This document shows, one piece after another, positions 34,737 to 44,593 of a DNA stretch of 64,000 nt (position 1 is its first letter; the number at the start of each line of letters is the position of its first letter). A model generated the notes under the pieces. That model was not told the DNA's origin. It made no database searches and saw nothing but the letters and a program-made list of their open reading frames with translations. Both the position numbers and the translations under genes were made by a program. This stretch comes from Flavobacterium sp. SUN052. GTDB lineage: Bacteria > Bacteroidota > Bacteroidia > Flavobacteriales > Flavobacteriaceae. The DNA lies in assembly GCF_028867935.1 (NCBI RefSeq), contig NZ_JAPQNS010000005.1:310001-374000 (forward strand). Reading direction: 5' to 3'.

Positions 34737-36185
34737 TTAGTCAACAACAGCATAGGTTTTTTTGTCTAAACCAGTAGTACTGACTGACGCAGATTCCTGA
34801 TATTCGTAATCGGTGTTAATGTCCCAAAGATTATAATTGGTTCCTTCCGTAATATTGCGAGCTGCCAGTATGCCCATCAGTATGCTATGATCCTGGTTGT
34901 TGTATTTGAAGGCACCGTACCGACCAATGACGCTCAGGTTTTCAACGCCACTCAGATAAGCTTCCACTGGTTTCAAATTCTCCTTGTAGCCGCGATTGTA
35001 AACGGGGTAGCAGTTATTAACCCGATATACGTACCCGTCCGCGACAGTGGCATTGCCGATCAAGCCTGTTTTTCTGATTTCATCACTGGCCAACGCAATC
35101 AAGTCTGCGTCGGGGCGGGTCCAGATTTCATCTTCATTATAACACCAGTACTCCAGGACTAGAATACTGCTTTTTTCATCACGGTACAAGTGGGGCGACC
35201 AGTTACGGAAGTTGGTAATACGTCCAGTCTGCAAATTGTTGGCGTGGATGTAAAGCCAATTGTCCGGAAATAAATCAACGGCATCAACTTTCAGGTACAC
35301 CAGAATGGTATTGCGAAACTTGAGCGATTTGGCTGCATTCAAGATCTCATGAGGTGTACCCGGCAGTTGAGAAACCAGAGTTGTAAGGGGCATAGTCGAA
35401 ATCACGTGGTCGTAGGCCCGAAACTCACCGTTCGATAATTCCAGACCAGTAACTTTTCCGTTCTCCGCAACAACCCGCCGAATAGGCGTATTGCAATACA
35501 CATGCCCGCCTGACTGGCGCACACTATCGGCCATACGCTCGAAAACAATTCCTGAACCGGCGTGGGGGTAAGCAAACGTATCAACGAGTGTTTTGTGCTT
35601 ATTACCCTGATTTCCTTTAAAGGCACTTATCATGGCTTCCCATAGCGACAATTTTTTGATTCGCTGCATAGCGAAGTCCGCGTCGAGTTCATTGCACGGG
35701 ATGCCCCATAATTTTTCGCTGTAGGTTTTAAAGAATATCTCGAAGAGTCTACGACCAAACTTCTGAACTACCCACGATTCAAATGATGCGTCGACAGAAG
35801 CCCTGTTTTTACTGCCAAGGCGTAAATTTTCTTTAGCAAAACTGGCGATGCAATCCAGTGCTTCCAGCAAACCCAGCTGACTTAATGCATTTAACGGTTT
35901 TAGCGGATAGTAAAAGAACTTCTCTTTGTAAAGAATTCGGGTGAGCCGGTGGACCATGTCGTAATCTGAGCCGACTACATCGAGCCATACCTTGTTAACG
36001 CGGGGATCGCTGCTGAAAAACCGATGTGGCCCTAAGTCTACTTTTTGGTTCCACAACGTTATCGTTTTTGCCATGCCGCCAACCGTATCTGCGGCTTCGT
36101 ACACATCGACCGACACATTTTCTTTCGCTAATTGATACGCAGCCGTCATTCCAGCTGGTCCGGCTCCAATTATTCCAACTTTCAA
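34737..36185 (-). CDS. FAD-dependent amine-oxidase-like oxidoreductase (UDP-galactopyranose mutase/protoporphyrinogen oxidase-like)
   Basis: At 482 residues it has an N-terminal FAD-binding Rossmann motif (VGIIGAGPAGMTAAYQLAKE, 3-22), then YEAADTVGGMAKT and DLGPHRFFSSDPRV. The latter pattern resembles UDP-galactopyranose mutase and related NAD(P)/FAD proteins often found in polysaccharide gene clusters. The C-terminal GRYGAFKYNNQDHSILMG closes the FAD site. The actual substrate is unknown. The gene ahead of it on the minus strand encodes a GT-C glycosyltransferase, which makes a role in sugar or cell-surface chemistry plausible. Confidence 0.75.
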   Translation of the reverse strand: MKVGIIGAGPAGMTAAYQLAKENVSVDVYEAADTVGGMAKTITLWNQKVDLGPHRFFSSDPRVNKVWLDVVGSDYDMVHRLTRILYKEKFFYYPLKPLNALSQLGLLEALDCIASFAKENLRLGSKNRASVDASFESWVVQKFGRRLFEIFFKTYSEKLWGIPCNELDADFAMQRIKKLSLWEAMISAFKGNQGNKHKTLVDTFAYPHAGSGIVFERMADSVRQSGGHVYCNTPIRRVVAENGKVTGLELSNGEFRAYDHVISTMPLTTLVSQLPGTPHEILNAAKSLKFRNTILVYLKVDAVDLFPDNWLYIHANNLQTGRITNFRNWSPHLYRDEKSSILVLEYWCYNEDEIWTRPDADLIALASDEIRKTGLIGNATVADGYVYRVNNCYPVYNRGYKENLKPVEAYLSGVENLSVIGRYGAFKYNNQDHSILMGILAARNITEGTNYNLWDINTDYEYQESASVSTTGLDKKTYAVVD

Positions 36186-36382
36186 AATCTTGTCTTTATA
36201 AAACTTTGAACAATGGATAAAACAAATACAAAACTCTATACTTAGTAATAGTGCCAGTTAATATTTTATTTACTGGTTTATTGTTGCTCCTATTCTTCGT
36301 ACCCGTTCTTTGTTACCAATTAAAAAAGTTAATTTAAATCTTGCTATTATTTTATATCGCTCGTTTACAGCGCCTTTCCTTG

Positions 36383-38086
36383 TTAAAGAGAGGCAGCAAT
36401 GGGCTGCTTAGCAAGCTTATAGCGATCGGACCGAACGTATAATCGGGTTTGATTATATTCGCCGGCATACTGATAATTGGCGCTAATAAAGGCTTTCAAT
36501 TCCGGGAAGGTTTCGTAACCATACGCTTTCCTGTCGTTTAGCCAGAGCGATTCCGGCCCTACGGCATCCAGAAATATCGGGGGTTTCGTTGTCCTGATAT
36601 TTTGGATATACCGCTTCCGATGAACCGCCCGCTCCGCCGGCGTTCCGAAGATACACCGGATCGAGTAGTTATCGCAAACTCCCTGTGGCATTTGCGTTTG
36701 TACATTGAACTGGCAGGCCCAACCCCAAACCACCATGTACTCATCTGGTCGAGCAAGTTTCTTAATCTCCTGGGCGACGGGTGTCATATAGAAGCCTAGA
36801 TGATGAAACGGCTGCAGACGGTATGTGTTGTCCCACGGTTCTTTAGACAGGTCACTCGACAGAATGGTCTCCTTCGAAACTATCATTCCACATACCACCA
36901 AAACCCAAGCTAATTTATGAACCTTAGCTTCCAGATTGCTAATTAACAGCGCGTTTAGCAAACAAACCGGGAAAACCAGATAGAGGAGATAATGAGTAAA
37001 TTCATTGCCGGGTTTTATGACTGCATAGCCACTTGCTGCAAGCGTGACCAAGGTAAAGATCCATATATCGTTTTTCGGATTTAAACGTCGGGAAAAAGCC
37101 AGCCAGACAAGAACTAGATAGAATGTCGGCACAAGAAATACGAGGAAATCAGTTGTTTTATAAATGAAAGTTGGAAAGTGAGTTAAATATGTCCAGAAGC
37201 TTCTGCCCGTCCCCGTCCCGTACGAAAGGTTGTACAGAAGAAAAAAGTGGAGAAAGTCGTCGAATACGCCCAGTACTTTAGTCAATAACAATACAAATAA
37301 AGGAAATACCAGGCCACCTGTTAACAAGCTGACCAAGGCCCATCGGAATTGCCCTGACTCCATCTGCTGGCGTTGTTGCAACACTTGAGCAAAGGCAGCT
37401 CCAACAATGACCACCGAGGTAGGTACCGCCTGTAACTTAGCAAACACAACCAGACTGCTGATAAAACTGAGCAGAAATAACTTTCCCGGCGAATTAAAAG
37501 CCCGAGTACGCCATAAGTACGCATATAGCCAAAAGACCAAACTGAGTAAGGCCAGGGAGAGCTGTTCGTTTGTTGCGTGCAGGAAATCGGGGTGGTGAGC
37601 AAATGCCAAAAAAGCTACACCGGGCAAAAGAGCAAACTGGGCGGTGCGGGCACCGAAAAAGTTTTCCAGAGCAAAGTAGCCGCCGACTAAACTAACCAGC
37701 GTACACAGAAAAGCCATCGTCCTCAGAACAATATAATCAAGCCGTACCCCCAAATGGGCAGGTAATGAAATGAAGTAAGAACTCAGTGGCCCCATCGTTG
37801 CTCCATCGGCCGATTGCCAGTAAACCGGATGGTAATACAAGGTGATAGCCTGTGTCAATACCTGACTTTCATCGGGATTAAGTTCATGATTAAACGTGAG
37901 GACTAGCACCCTTTTAAACACTAGCAACCCAACTAAAATTAATATCAGACCAAGCTGCTGCCATCGGGACAACTGACGTCGTAAACCGCTGACAATAAAT
38001 AATCCTCCCACAATCAGTAAAGCAAGCAAGCCTGTCAGTTGCCAGAAAACAGGTGACCGTAGAAAATTCATTACATACATCATCAA
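36383..38086 (-). CDS. GT-C type membrane glycosyltransferase
   Basis: At 567 residues it has about ten to twelve membrane helices between residues 12 and 420 and a C-terminal soluble region. The first periplasmic loop contains FNHELNPDESQVLTQAI (Asp-Glu near residues 70), the acidic motif of GT-C enzymes that use lipid-linked sugars, and GATMGPLSSY follows. It would transfer sugar from a polyprenyl phosphate donor on the periplasmic side. Acceptor unknown. The start may be any of three Met in MMMYVM; I kept the first. The 197-nt gap to the FAD oxidoreductase gene is A+T-rich and shows nothing. Confidence 0.7.
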   Translation of the reverse strand: MMMYVMNFLRSPVFWQLTGLLALLIVGGLFIVSGLRRQLSRWQQLGLILILVGLLVFKRVLVLTFNHELNPDESQVLTQAITLYYHPVYWQSADGATMGPLSSYFISLPAHLGVRLDYIVLRTMAFLCTLVSLVGGYFALENFFGARTAQFALLPGVAFLAFAHHPDFLHATNEQLSLALLSLVFWLYAYLWRTRAFNSPGKLFLLSFISSLVVFAKLQAVPTSVVIVGAAFAQVLQQRQQMESGQFRWALVSLLTGGLVFPLFVLLLTKVLGVFDDFLHFFLLYNLSYGTGTGRSFWTYLTHFPTFIYKTTDFLVFLVPTFYLVLVWLAFSRRLNPKNDIWIFTLVTLAASGYAVIKPGNEFTHYLLYLVFPVCLLNALLISNLEAKVHKLAWVLVVCGMIVSKETILSSDLSKEPWDNTYRLQPFHHLGFYMTPVAQEIKKLARPDEYMVVWGWACQFNVQTQMPQGVCDNYSIRCIFGTPAERAVHRKRYIQNIRTTKPPIFLDAVGPESLWLNDRKAYGYETFPELKAFISANYQYAGEYNQTRLYVRSDRYKLAKQPIAASL

Positions 38087-38253
38087 TCAATTTGGGGCAA
38101 TGTAGAGTCAATTTTTCAGTTTTTACCTATCAACCAACCCGATGTGCATCGAAGCGATTCTCAAACCAATATTGGCTAAACTTTCCTTCATGGGCAAATA
38201 TCAGCGCACTTTTTGATAGACCGTTTGGCAGAATTGAATTTATTCAAAACGAA

Positions 38254-38283
38254 AAAGCCAGCCCCTTTGTGGAGGCTGGCTTT
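38254..38283 (-). terminator. Intrinsic terminator after the pyrophosphatase gene
   Basis: Perfect 10-bp stem (AAAGCCAGCC / GGCTGGCTTT, 10-nt loop). Read on the minus strand it continues into a T-rich run, 24 nt after the stop codon. Confidence 0.85.
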
Positions 38284-38306
38284 GCACTAAATAGCTTTAT
38301 CTGTTC

Positions 38307-41009
38307 TTATTTCTTGGTCACGCGAATCGAAATCCGGCGGTTTTGCGCCCGTCCCTCTTCGGTATCGTTGCTGGCAACGGGGTGTTCCTGGCCGTATCCT
38401 TCAGCTTCCAAACGGCTGTCGGCGATACCCAAACCAGCCAGTTCTTTTTTAACTGATGAAGCCCGGTCGCCAGAGAGTTTCAGGTTGGCGTTGGCATTGC
38501 CCGTGTTATCAGTATAGCCACCCAGCTTAATGTTTACGTTGGGGTATGCTTTTAGAATCTCGGCAATGTTCTTCAACTGCTCCTGCGATTCGGGTTTCAG
38601 GGTAGCGCTGCCCGTTTCGAATGTCAGGCGGTCAAAATCGAACCAGGTCTCTTTGTCAACAGCCTTGTCCGACTTGATAAAGTCAAGCAAGTTAGCTTCG
38701 ATCCCTTTTACATTAACTCCTTTTAAAGACACACCACCATCAAGCGTCAGGTCAGTTAATTCGACTCCTTCGTTGGGAGTTGACACATCTGCGTTATCGG
38801 CAGCAGTTGATTTTTCCAGATCAACACCTTGTACGCCACCGGCAGCCGTGATGTTCTCACGGGCGTGAGCGCCCTGATCCGTTGATTTGATAGCGATGTA
38901 TGGAGCAATAACCAACGATACGATCGACATCAGTTTGATCAAAATGTTCATCGACGGACCCGACGTATCTTTGAATGGGTCACCAACGGTGTCACCCGTT
39001 ACCGAAGCCTTGTGTGGTTCCGATTTTTTGTAGAACATCTGGCCGTTGATCATAACCCCCTTTTCAAACGACTTCTTGGCGTTATCCCACGCACCACCAG
39101 CGTTGTTCATGAAAATACCCATCAACACACCTGATACTGTTACACCGGCCAGCAGACCGCCTAATACCTCGGGACCAAAAATAAAGCCTACAATTACTGG
39201 AACCGTTAGGGCAATAGCACCTGGCAACACCATCTCGCGGATAGACGCCTGGGTTGAAATAGCCACGCACTTTTCGTATTCGGGTTTGCCCGTGCCTTCC
39301 ATGATACCCGGAATTTCGCGGAACTGACGACGAACTTCTTCCACCATCGCCATAGCGGCCCGACCTACAGCCGCAATCGCCAATGACGAGAAAATGTACG
39401 GAATCATACCTCCTACAAACAAACCCGACAACACGTCGGCTTTGTAGATGTCGATGGCTGAAATGCCAGAAATACCCACGAAGGCTGCAAACAAAGCCAA
39501 GGCCGTCAGAGCAGCCGAAGCAATCGCAAAACCTTTACCGGTTGCAGCGGTCGTATTACCAACAGCATCCAGAATATCGGTCCGTCCCCGAACTTCCTCG
39601 GGTAAGTAGCTCATTTCGGCAATACCACCAGCGTTATCAGCAATCGGACCGAATGCGTCGATAGCCAACTGCATGGCGGTAGTGGCCATCATGCCAGCGG
39701 CCGAAATAGCCACGCCGTACAGACCGGCAAAGTGATACGACGTATAAATACCAGCGGCCAGCACTAGAATTGGTAATACTGTAGATTCCATACCTACCGA
39801 CAAACCACCGATGATGTTAGTGGCAGCACCTGTAGCCGATTGCCGAATGATCGATAATACCGGCCGACGACCCATAGCGGTATAATACTCCGTGATGATC
39901 GACATCAACGCACCCACAACCAGACCCGTTACGATAGCGTAGAACACGTCCATCCGGCCAAATTCAACACCCCGAATTTGCATAGTGACATCGGGTAGCA
40001 TGGTTGTTACCAGAAAATACGAAGCAACAACAGTCAGAATAATGGATCCCCAGTTACCCAGGTTCAGGGCAGCTTGTACGTTGCCGTTGTCATCCTTAAC
40101 ACGAACTAGGTAGCAAGCCAGAATGGAGAATATCAGACCAAGACCAGCAATCACAATCGGAAGAACGATTGGTGCGTGGCCAAGAATTGGATCATTAGGG
40201 ATAATGATTTCGCGACCCAGTACCATTGTAGCCAGAATTGTGGCCACGTACGAACCAAATAAGTCGGCACCCATACCCGCTACGTCACCCACGTTATCAC
40301 CCACGTTATCGGCGATAGTAGCCGGGTTACGTGGATCATCTTCTGGAATACCGGCTTCTACTTTACCCACAAGGTCAGCGCCAACGTCGGCTGCTTTGGT
40401 GTAGATACCACCGGCTACACGGGCAAACAGGGCAATCGATTCGGCACCGAGCGAGAAACCTGCCAGTACTTCAAGAGCCCGCTCCATGGGAATGCCGTTA
40501 ACGGGTAGTACGCCGTCGACCGTAGCCGCACCGGCTACAAAATAATTATACAAAACTATGAACAGTACGCTCAGACCCAGAACCGCCAGACCAGCTACAC
40601 CGATTCCCATTACAGATCCGCCCGTGAACGACACGTCGAGGGCGCGGGTGAGGCTTGTGCGGGCTGCGTGCGCCGTGCGAACGTTGGCTTTAGTGGCGAT
40701 TTTCATGCCGATATAGCCCGCTAATGCCGAGGTAAATGCGCCAAAAGCGAAGGCAATGCCAATACTCCAGTGTGAGTTTTCGACCAGCGAACCCGACCAC
40801 GACAGGAGGGCGGCAACAACCAGACCGAAAACGATCAAAACGCGCCATTCCGCTTTAAGGAAGGCGATGGCACCGTCGGCAATGTAGCCAGCGATTTCCT
40901 GCATCCGGGCATCTCCAGCATCCTGCCGCGAGACCCACATAAACTTGGCAGCCATAACCACCAGGCCAATTACGCCCAGAATAGGGACAAGGTAAAGACT
41001 CGAATTCAT
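38307..41009 (-). CDS. hppA: Membrane-bound ion-pumping pyrophosphatase fused to an OmpA peptidoglycan-binding domain
   Basis: A 900-residue protein in two parts. Residues 1 to about 705 are a full M-PPase: 16 membrane helices, the catalytic [19 protein letters not shown] (200-218, Asp209, Asp213) and DNVGDNVGD (234-242). It also has NTTAATGK (485-492), with Ala and Gly at the positions that mark K+-dependent enzymes. It hydrolyses pyrophosphate and pumps Na+ or H+; which ion I cannot tell. Residues about 786-900 are a complete OmpA C-terminal domain ([51 protein letters not shown]). A linker of about 75 residues joins them. M-PPases end in the periplasm, so the added domain can reach peptidoglycan. 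The usual length is about 700-770. Confidence 0.92.
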   Translation of the reverse strand: MNSSLYLVPILGVIGLVVMAAKFMWVSRQDAGDARMQEIAGYIADGAIAFLKAEWRVLIVFGLVVAALLSWSGSLVENSHWSIGIAFAFGAFTSALAGYIGMKIATKANVRTAHAARTSLTRALDVSFTGGSVMGIGVAGLAVLGLSVLFIVLYNYFVAGAATVDGVLPVNGIPMERALEVLAGFSLGAESIALFARVAGGIYTKAADVGADLVGKVEAGIPEDDPRNPATIADNVGDNVGDVAGMGADLFGSYVATILATMVLGREIIIPNDPILGHAPIVLPIVIAGLGLIFSILACYLVRVKDDNGNVQAALNLGNWGSIILTVVASYFLVTTMLPDVTMQIRGVEFGRMDVFYAIVTGLVVGALMSIITEYYTAMGRRPVLSIIRQSATGAATNIIGGLSVGMESTVLPILVLAAGIYTSYHFAGLYGVAISAAGMMATTAMQLAIDAFGPIADNAGGIAEMSYLPEEVRGRTDILDAVGNTTAATGKGFAIASAALTALALFAAFVGISGISAIDIYKADVLSGLFVGGMIPYIFSSLAIAAVGRAAMAMVEEVRRQFREIPGIMEGTGKPEYEKCVAISTQASIREMVLPGAIALTVPVIVGFIFGPEVLGGLLAGVTVSGVLMGIFMNNAGGAWDNAKKSFEKGVMINGQMFYKKSEPHKASVTGDTVGDPFKDTSGPSMNILIKLMSIVSLVIAPYIAIKSTDQGAHARENITAAGGVQGVDLEKSTAADNADVSTPNEGVELTDLTLDGGVSLKGVNVKGIEANLLDFIKSDKAVDKETWFDFDRLTFETGSATLKPESQEQLKNIAEILKAYPNVNIKLGGYTDNTGNANANLKLSGDRASSVKKELAGLGIADSRLEAEGYGQEHPVASNDTEEGRAQNRRISIRVTKK

Positions 41010-41268
41010 GCGAAATTTGTTAAACGATTGTTTTTAGGCTACGATTTTTAAGCGGGCAAATATAAACCTTTACCCGGCGAATAGAAAAGAAGCAAGGTAG
41101 GGTATTGGGCAAAAACAAGGGAATATTTGGTTTTTTGATGACAATATATGAACGCCGATTAAGGGTATGAAGCAGAGGTAGACTGGTTTTTCGAAGAATT
41201 AGAGCCAGTTTGTCCAATCTGTGTTACAAATCGAACCGTATCTTTGGCTACAATCCCCTCCAATTCCT

Positions 41269-42681
41269 ATGCGCTCCATTGTTATTATAGGTAACGGCAT
41301 TGCCGGTATTACGGCCGCCCGCGAAATCCGCAAACGTTCCGATGATCGGATTACGGTTATTTCTTCCGAAACGGATCATTTCTTTTCGCGCACAGCCCTG
41401 ATGTATGTGTTCATGGGGCATATGGAGTATCACCACATCAAACCCTACGAAGATTGGTTCTGGCAGAAAAACCGCATTGATCTCGTACGGGCGCAGGTCG
41501 AGCGAGTAGACTTCGAAACGAAAACACTGCACCTTACCCCCGGCCCCTCTCCTTCGCAAGGAGAGGGGAGACGAAAAGGTAAAATTGGTTCTGGAAAAGG
41601 AGGTTTGCCTATCTCTTCAATGCCTTACGACGTGCTGGTATTGGCCGTTGGGTCGAAACCTAACTTTTTTGGATGGCCGGGGCAAAACCTGCGTGGGGTG
41701 CAGGGTCTCTACGGCATGCCCGATCTGGAACGGATGCAGGCCGACACCAAAGACGTTCGGCAGGCGGTGGTTGTTGGCGGGGGGCTGATTGGCATTGAAC
41801 TGTGCGAAATGCTGCTGTCGAAGGGCATTCAAACGACCATGCTGGTTCGCGAAGAAAGCTACTGGAACAGTGTGTTGCCTCATGAAGAATCCGTTATGAT
41901 CGGCAAGCACATTGGCGAACACCACGTTGCCCTGCGGGTTAACACCGAGCTTGCCGAGATCATAGATGATGGCAACGGCCGGGTAGGAGGGGTGCGGACC
42001 AAAGCGGGCGAGACAATCCCGACTCAATTTGTGGGGGTGGCCGTGGGTGTCAGCCCCAATATCGATTTCCTGAAAGATACTCCGCTGGAAACCGACCGGG
42101 GGGTTTTAGTAAACGAATATCTGGAAACCAACCTCCCCAACGTGTACGCCATTGGCGACTGTGTGCAACACCGAAACCCGCCCAAAGACCGCAAACCTTT
42201 GGAGCAAATATGGTACACAGGCCGGATCATGGGCGAAACGCTGGCCCAGACAATCACCGGTACCCAAACGGCCTACAATCCCGGCGTGTTTTTCAACTCG
42301 GCTAAGTTCTTCGACATCGAGTATCAGACCTACGGGGTAGCGCCCGCTCATTTACAAGATCATCCAAACCTCCGCGCGTTCTATTGGCAAAGTGAAGCCA
42401 AAAAGCTGCTGATGCGGTTTTATTTCTACGCCGAAACCGGTGCAGTTGTGGGCATGAATACATTCGGTATTCGACAGCGGCAAAACGTCTGGTCACGCTG
42501 GATCAGCGAAGAGCGACCCATTGCCGAAGTCATGGCCAACCTCACCGAGGCCAACTTCGACCCCGAATTTTTCCGGCGCTACGAACCGGAGATTGTCGCT
42601 AGATTTCAGGAGCAACACCCTGAGTGGAAAATAGGGAAAGTGAGACCGGCAAAGAGTTGGCTGGCGGGGTTATGGGGGTGA
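41269..42681 (+). CDS. FAD/NAD(P)-dependent pyridine nucleotide-disulphide-type oxidoreductase with in-frame repeat insertion
   Basis: I use the ATG at 41269 (MRSIVIIGNGIAGITAAREI, a dinucleotide-binding start); the earlier GTG at 41221 adds 16 residues. At 470 residues it has the FAD motif GNGIAG, a second Rossmann motif VVVGGGLIGIELCEML (about 164-179), and the GDCVQHRN FAD-closing segment (near residue 300). The type resembles NAD(P)H:rubredoxin or nitrite-reductase-like FAD oxidoreductases. Between LHL and MPYDVLVLAVGSKP lie about 27 residues (LTPGPSPSQGEGR and following) encoded by a palindromic repeat; homologues usually have a short turn at this point. The reading frame is kept. Confidence 0.8.
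   Translation: MRSIVIIGNGIAGITAAREIRKRSDDRITVISSETDHFFSRTALMYVFMGHMEYHHIKPYEDWFWQKNRIDLVRAQVERVDFETKTLHLTPGPSPSQGEGRRKGKIGSGKGGLPISSMPYDVLVLAVGSKPNFFGWPGQNLRGVQGLYGMPDLERMQADTKDVRQAVVVGGGLIGIELCEMLLSKGIQTTMLVREESYWNSVLPHEESVMIGKHIGEHHVALRVNTELAEIIDDGNGRVGGVRTKAGETIPTQFVGVAVGVSPNIDFLKDTPLETDRGVLVNEYLETNLPNVYAIGDCVQHRNPPKDRKPLEQIWYTGRIMGETLAQTITGTQTAYNPGVFFNSAKFFDIEYQTYGVAPAHLQDHPNLRAFYWQSEAKKLLMRFYFYAETGAVVGMNTFGIRQRQNVWSRWISEERPIAEVMANLTEANFDPEFFRRYEPEIVARFQEQHPEWKIGKVRPAKSWLAGLWG
41531..41580. repeat. Palindromic repeat inserted in a coding sequence
   Basis: Core arms 41544-41554 and 41558-41568 (CCCCTCTCCTT / AAGGAGAGGGG, loop CGC) pair perfectly over 11 bp. Outer ACCTT (41531) and AAGGT (41576) extend it. 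The + strand reads LTPGPSPSQGEG, a peptide that recurs as a false ORF where this kind of repeat is intergenic in many bacteria. Confidence 0.75.
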
Positions 42682-42691
42682 TGGATGTTGA

Positions 42692-43147
42692 TTACACAAC
42701 CTCCACAACCTCGTACCCCACTTTATTAAACGTAACCGTCTCCCCAACGCGTTTTCCCATGAGTAGGGCACCGATGGGGGAGGCTACCGATACGGCAAAA
42801 TAATCGGCTCCGTCGAGGGTGAGTTTTCCTGCACTGATAGATAGGTAAAACGTGCCGCGTGATGTGCGGACAAGGCTCCCCGGAACGACTATCGATGTGG
42901 TGGTGCCGGGGTCAATTTTTTCCAGATCGGCCAGCATCCGTTTGGCATCGGCCAGGAGTTGAGCATGGCGGTCACGTTCGAGTTGAGCCATTGCCCTGCC
43001 TGTTTCGTATTTGTCGCCCGCCGAACTTTTCGATTCCGAATTGGCTGACTCCTGCGCCGACTGCATGGCTTCGGTAGCCGTTTGAATGCGTTCCTGCACG
43101 TATTGTTGGCAGAGGCTATATAAGGCGGACTTGATGGACTGACTCAC
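42692..43147 (-). CDS. GreA/GreB-family C-terminal domain protein
   Basis: At 151 residues it has a helical N-terminal half with a coiled-coil pattern (to about residue 75) and a GreA/B C-terminal FKBP-like domain with SPIGALLMGKRVGETVTF (about 125-142). True GreA has a longer, acidic-tipped coiled coil that reaches the polymerase active site. Here the pair of tip acids is not evident (SANSESKSSAGDKYETGRAM), so transcript cleavage is uncertain. This family is sometimes mislabelled as 3-oxoacyl-ACP synthase in Bacteroidota. It converges with the oxidoreductase gene. Confidence 0.7.
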   Translation of the reverse strand: MSQSIKSALYSLCQQYVQERIQTATEAMQSAQESANSESKSSAGDKYETGRAMAQLERDRHAQLLADAKRMLADLEKIDPGTTTSIVVPGSLVRTSRGTFYLSISAGKLTLDGADYFAVSVASPIGALLMGKRVGETVTFNKVGYEVVEVV

Positions 43148-43295
43148 AACTGACTTGGTTTTGGATAAACTCGGGCTAATTTGCGTTGCGCTCCCTAACT
43201 TTCATACACAACCGCGACGGAACACGGTTTAATTCACATCGGCATTAAAACGGCGCTTTTTGCTTTAACAAACTTGCCTATCAACTACACACAAG

Positions 43296-44057
43296 ATGAC
43301 TATTCCTGAATGGCTTCAGGCAGGCCTTTGGGGGCTTCTGTCGGGTGGGGCCTTATTAATCGGTGCGCTTATTGGCTTCTTTCTGGCTGTTCCGCAGCGT
43401 CTCATTGCCAGCATTATGGCCTTCGGAAGTGGCGTTTTGTTTTCGGCCCTTTCCTTTGAGTTGATGGACGAAGCGTTCCACAAAGGCGGGTTCGAAGCTA
43501 CGGCTCTTGGCTTTGTGGGTGGTGCATTGGTATATACGGTGGCCAATTACATGCTGTCGCACAAAGGGGCCAAACACCGGAAGCGATCCGGAGAAAAACA
43601 ACCAAAAGAGTCAGATAATGAGGGAAGCGGATTGGCCATTGCCGTTGGTGCTCTGCTCGATGGTATTCCCGAATCCATTGTGATTGGGTTGAGTTTACTG
43701 GGTGGAAAAGGCGTAAGTACAGTGGCCGTTATCGCCGTGTTTCTGTCAAATATTCCCGAAGGCTTATCCAGTGCGTCGGGTATGAAAAAGGCGGGTCGTT
43801 CTGTGATCTATGTGATGGGAATCTGGACCGGGATCGCACTGATTTCTGGAGCCGCAGCCCTGATTGGATATACCTTGTTTCAAGATTATTCGCCCTACAC
43901 AGTGGCTTGCACAACGGCCGTCGCGGCTGGGGCAATTCTGGCTATGCTGGTCGATACCATGATTCCCGAAGCCTTTGAAGAGACCCACGAATTTGCCGGA
44001 CTGATTACTGTAGCAGGCTTTGTGCTAGCGTTTGTTTTGTCAAAATTAGAGGGTTAG
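43296..44057 (+). CDS. ZIP-family metal transporter
   Basis: At 253 residues it has eight predicted membrane helices. The metal-pathway motifs are ALLDGIPESIVIGLSL (helix 4, about 116-131) and FLSNIPEGLSSASGM (helix 5, about 148-162). A short basic loop (KGAKHRKRSGEKQPKES) after helix 3 replaces the usual His-rich loop. Likely substrate Zn2+ or another divalent cation, moved into the cytosol. A candidate promoter (TTG at 43155-43157, 19 nt, TAATTTG at 43177-43183) lies in the 148-nt gap shared with the divergent GreA-like gene. Confidence 0.85.
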   Translation: MTIPEWLQAGLWGLLSGGALLIGALIGFFLAVPQRLIASIMAFGSGVLFSALSFELMDEAFHKGGFEATALGFVGGALVYTVANYMLSHKGAKHRKRSGEKQPKESDNEGSGLAIAVGALLDGIPESIVIGLSLLGGKGVSTVAVIAVFLSNIPEGLSSASGMKKAGRSVIYVMGIWTGIALISGAAALIGYTLFQDYSPYTVACTTAVAAGAILAMLVDTMIPEAFEETHEFAGLITVAGFVLAFVLSKLEG

Positions 44058-44113
44058 GAAGTGGTACTTTTGTACTTTGTTGTATTGAGGCAACTAACTA
44101 ACAATCAACGCAA

Positions 44114-44539
44114 ATGGCGGAGAATAAGACAAAACCTACAGAAAGCAGCGTGACTGATTTTATCTATTCGGTTGCTGATGAAACAAAACGGGACGATAGT
44201 TTTCAACTGATCAAATTAATCTCTGATTCGACTGGCCTACAGCCAAAAATGTGGGGACCAAGCATTGTCGGGTTTGGCACCTACCATTATACCTATGAAA
44301 GCGGTCGAAAGGGGGATGCGCCCCTCGTCGGATTTTCGCCGAGAGCCAACGCATTAACACTCTATTTGGCCGCTTATTACGATTGGAAAGAAGACATGTT
44401 GGAAAAGTTGGGTAAGCACAAAAAGGGTAAAGGGTGCTTATACGTCAAGAAGCTCAGTGATGTAAACCTCGACATCCTGAACGAAATGATAGCGGCCTCC
44501 ATCGCACACATAAAAAGCAAATATCCAACTAGCGATTAA
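44114..44539 (+). CDS. DUF1801 domain protein
   Basis: At 141 residues it matches the DUF1801/YdhG pattern: VTDFIYSVADETKRDDSFQL near the start, MWGPSIVGFGTYHYTYESG (about 48-66), VGFSPRANALTLYL, and a GKGCLYVKKLSDVNLDIL end. The fold is a small alpha-beta barrel-like domain of unknown function, related to iron-chaperone-like proteins in some annotations. Its N-terminal 40 residues are polar. It follows the ZIP gene by 56 nt on the same strand. Confidence 0.75.
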   Translation: MAENKTKPTESSVTDFIYSVADETKRDDSFQLIKLISDSTGLQPKMWGPSIVGFGTYHYTYESGRKGDAPLVGFSPRANALTLYLAAYYDWKEDMLEKLGKHKKGKGCLYVKKLSDVNLDILNEMIAASIAHIKSKYPTSD

Positions 44540-44593
44540 AAACTACTGATTCAATAGATTTATACAAACATCCAACTTGCTTTTGGATTTATT

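Noticed and set aside
38307..41009. Frameshift or read-through as the cause of the pyrophosphatase-OmpA fusion
   Set aside because: The frame is continuous, codon use is even across the join and the linker has the usual composition seen before OmpA domains.
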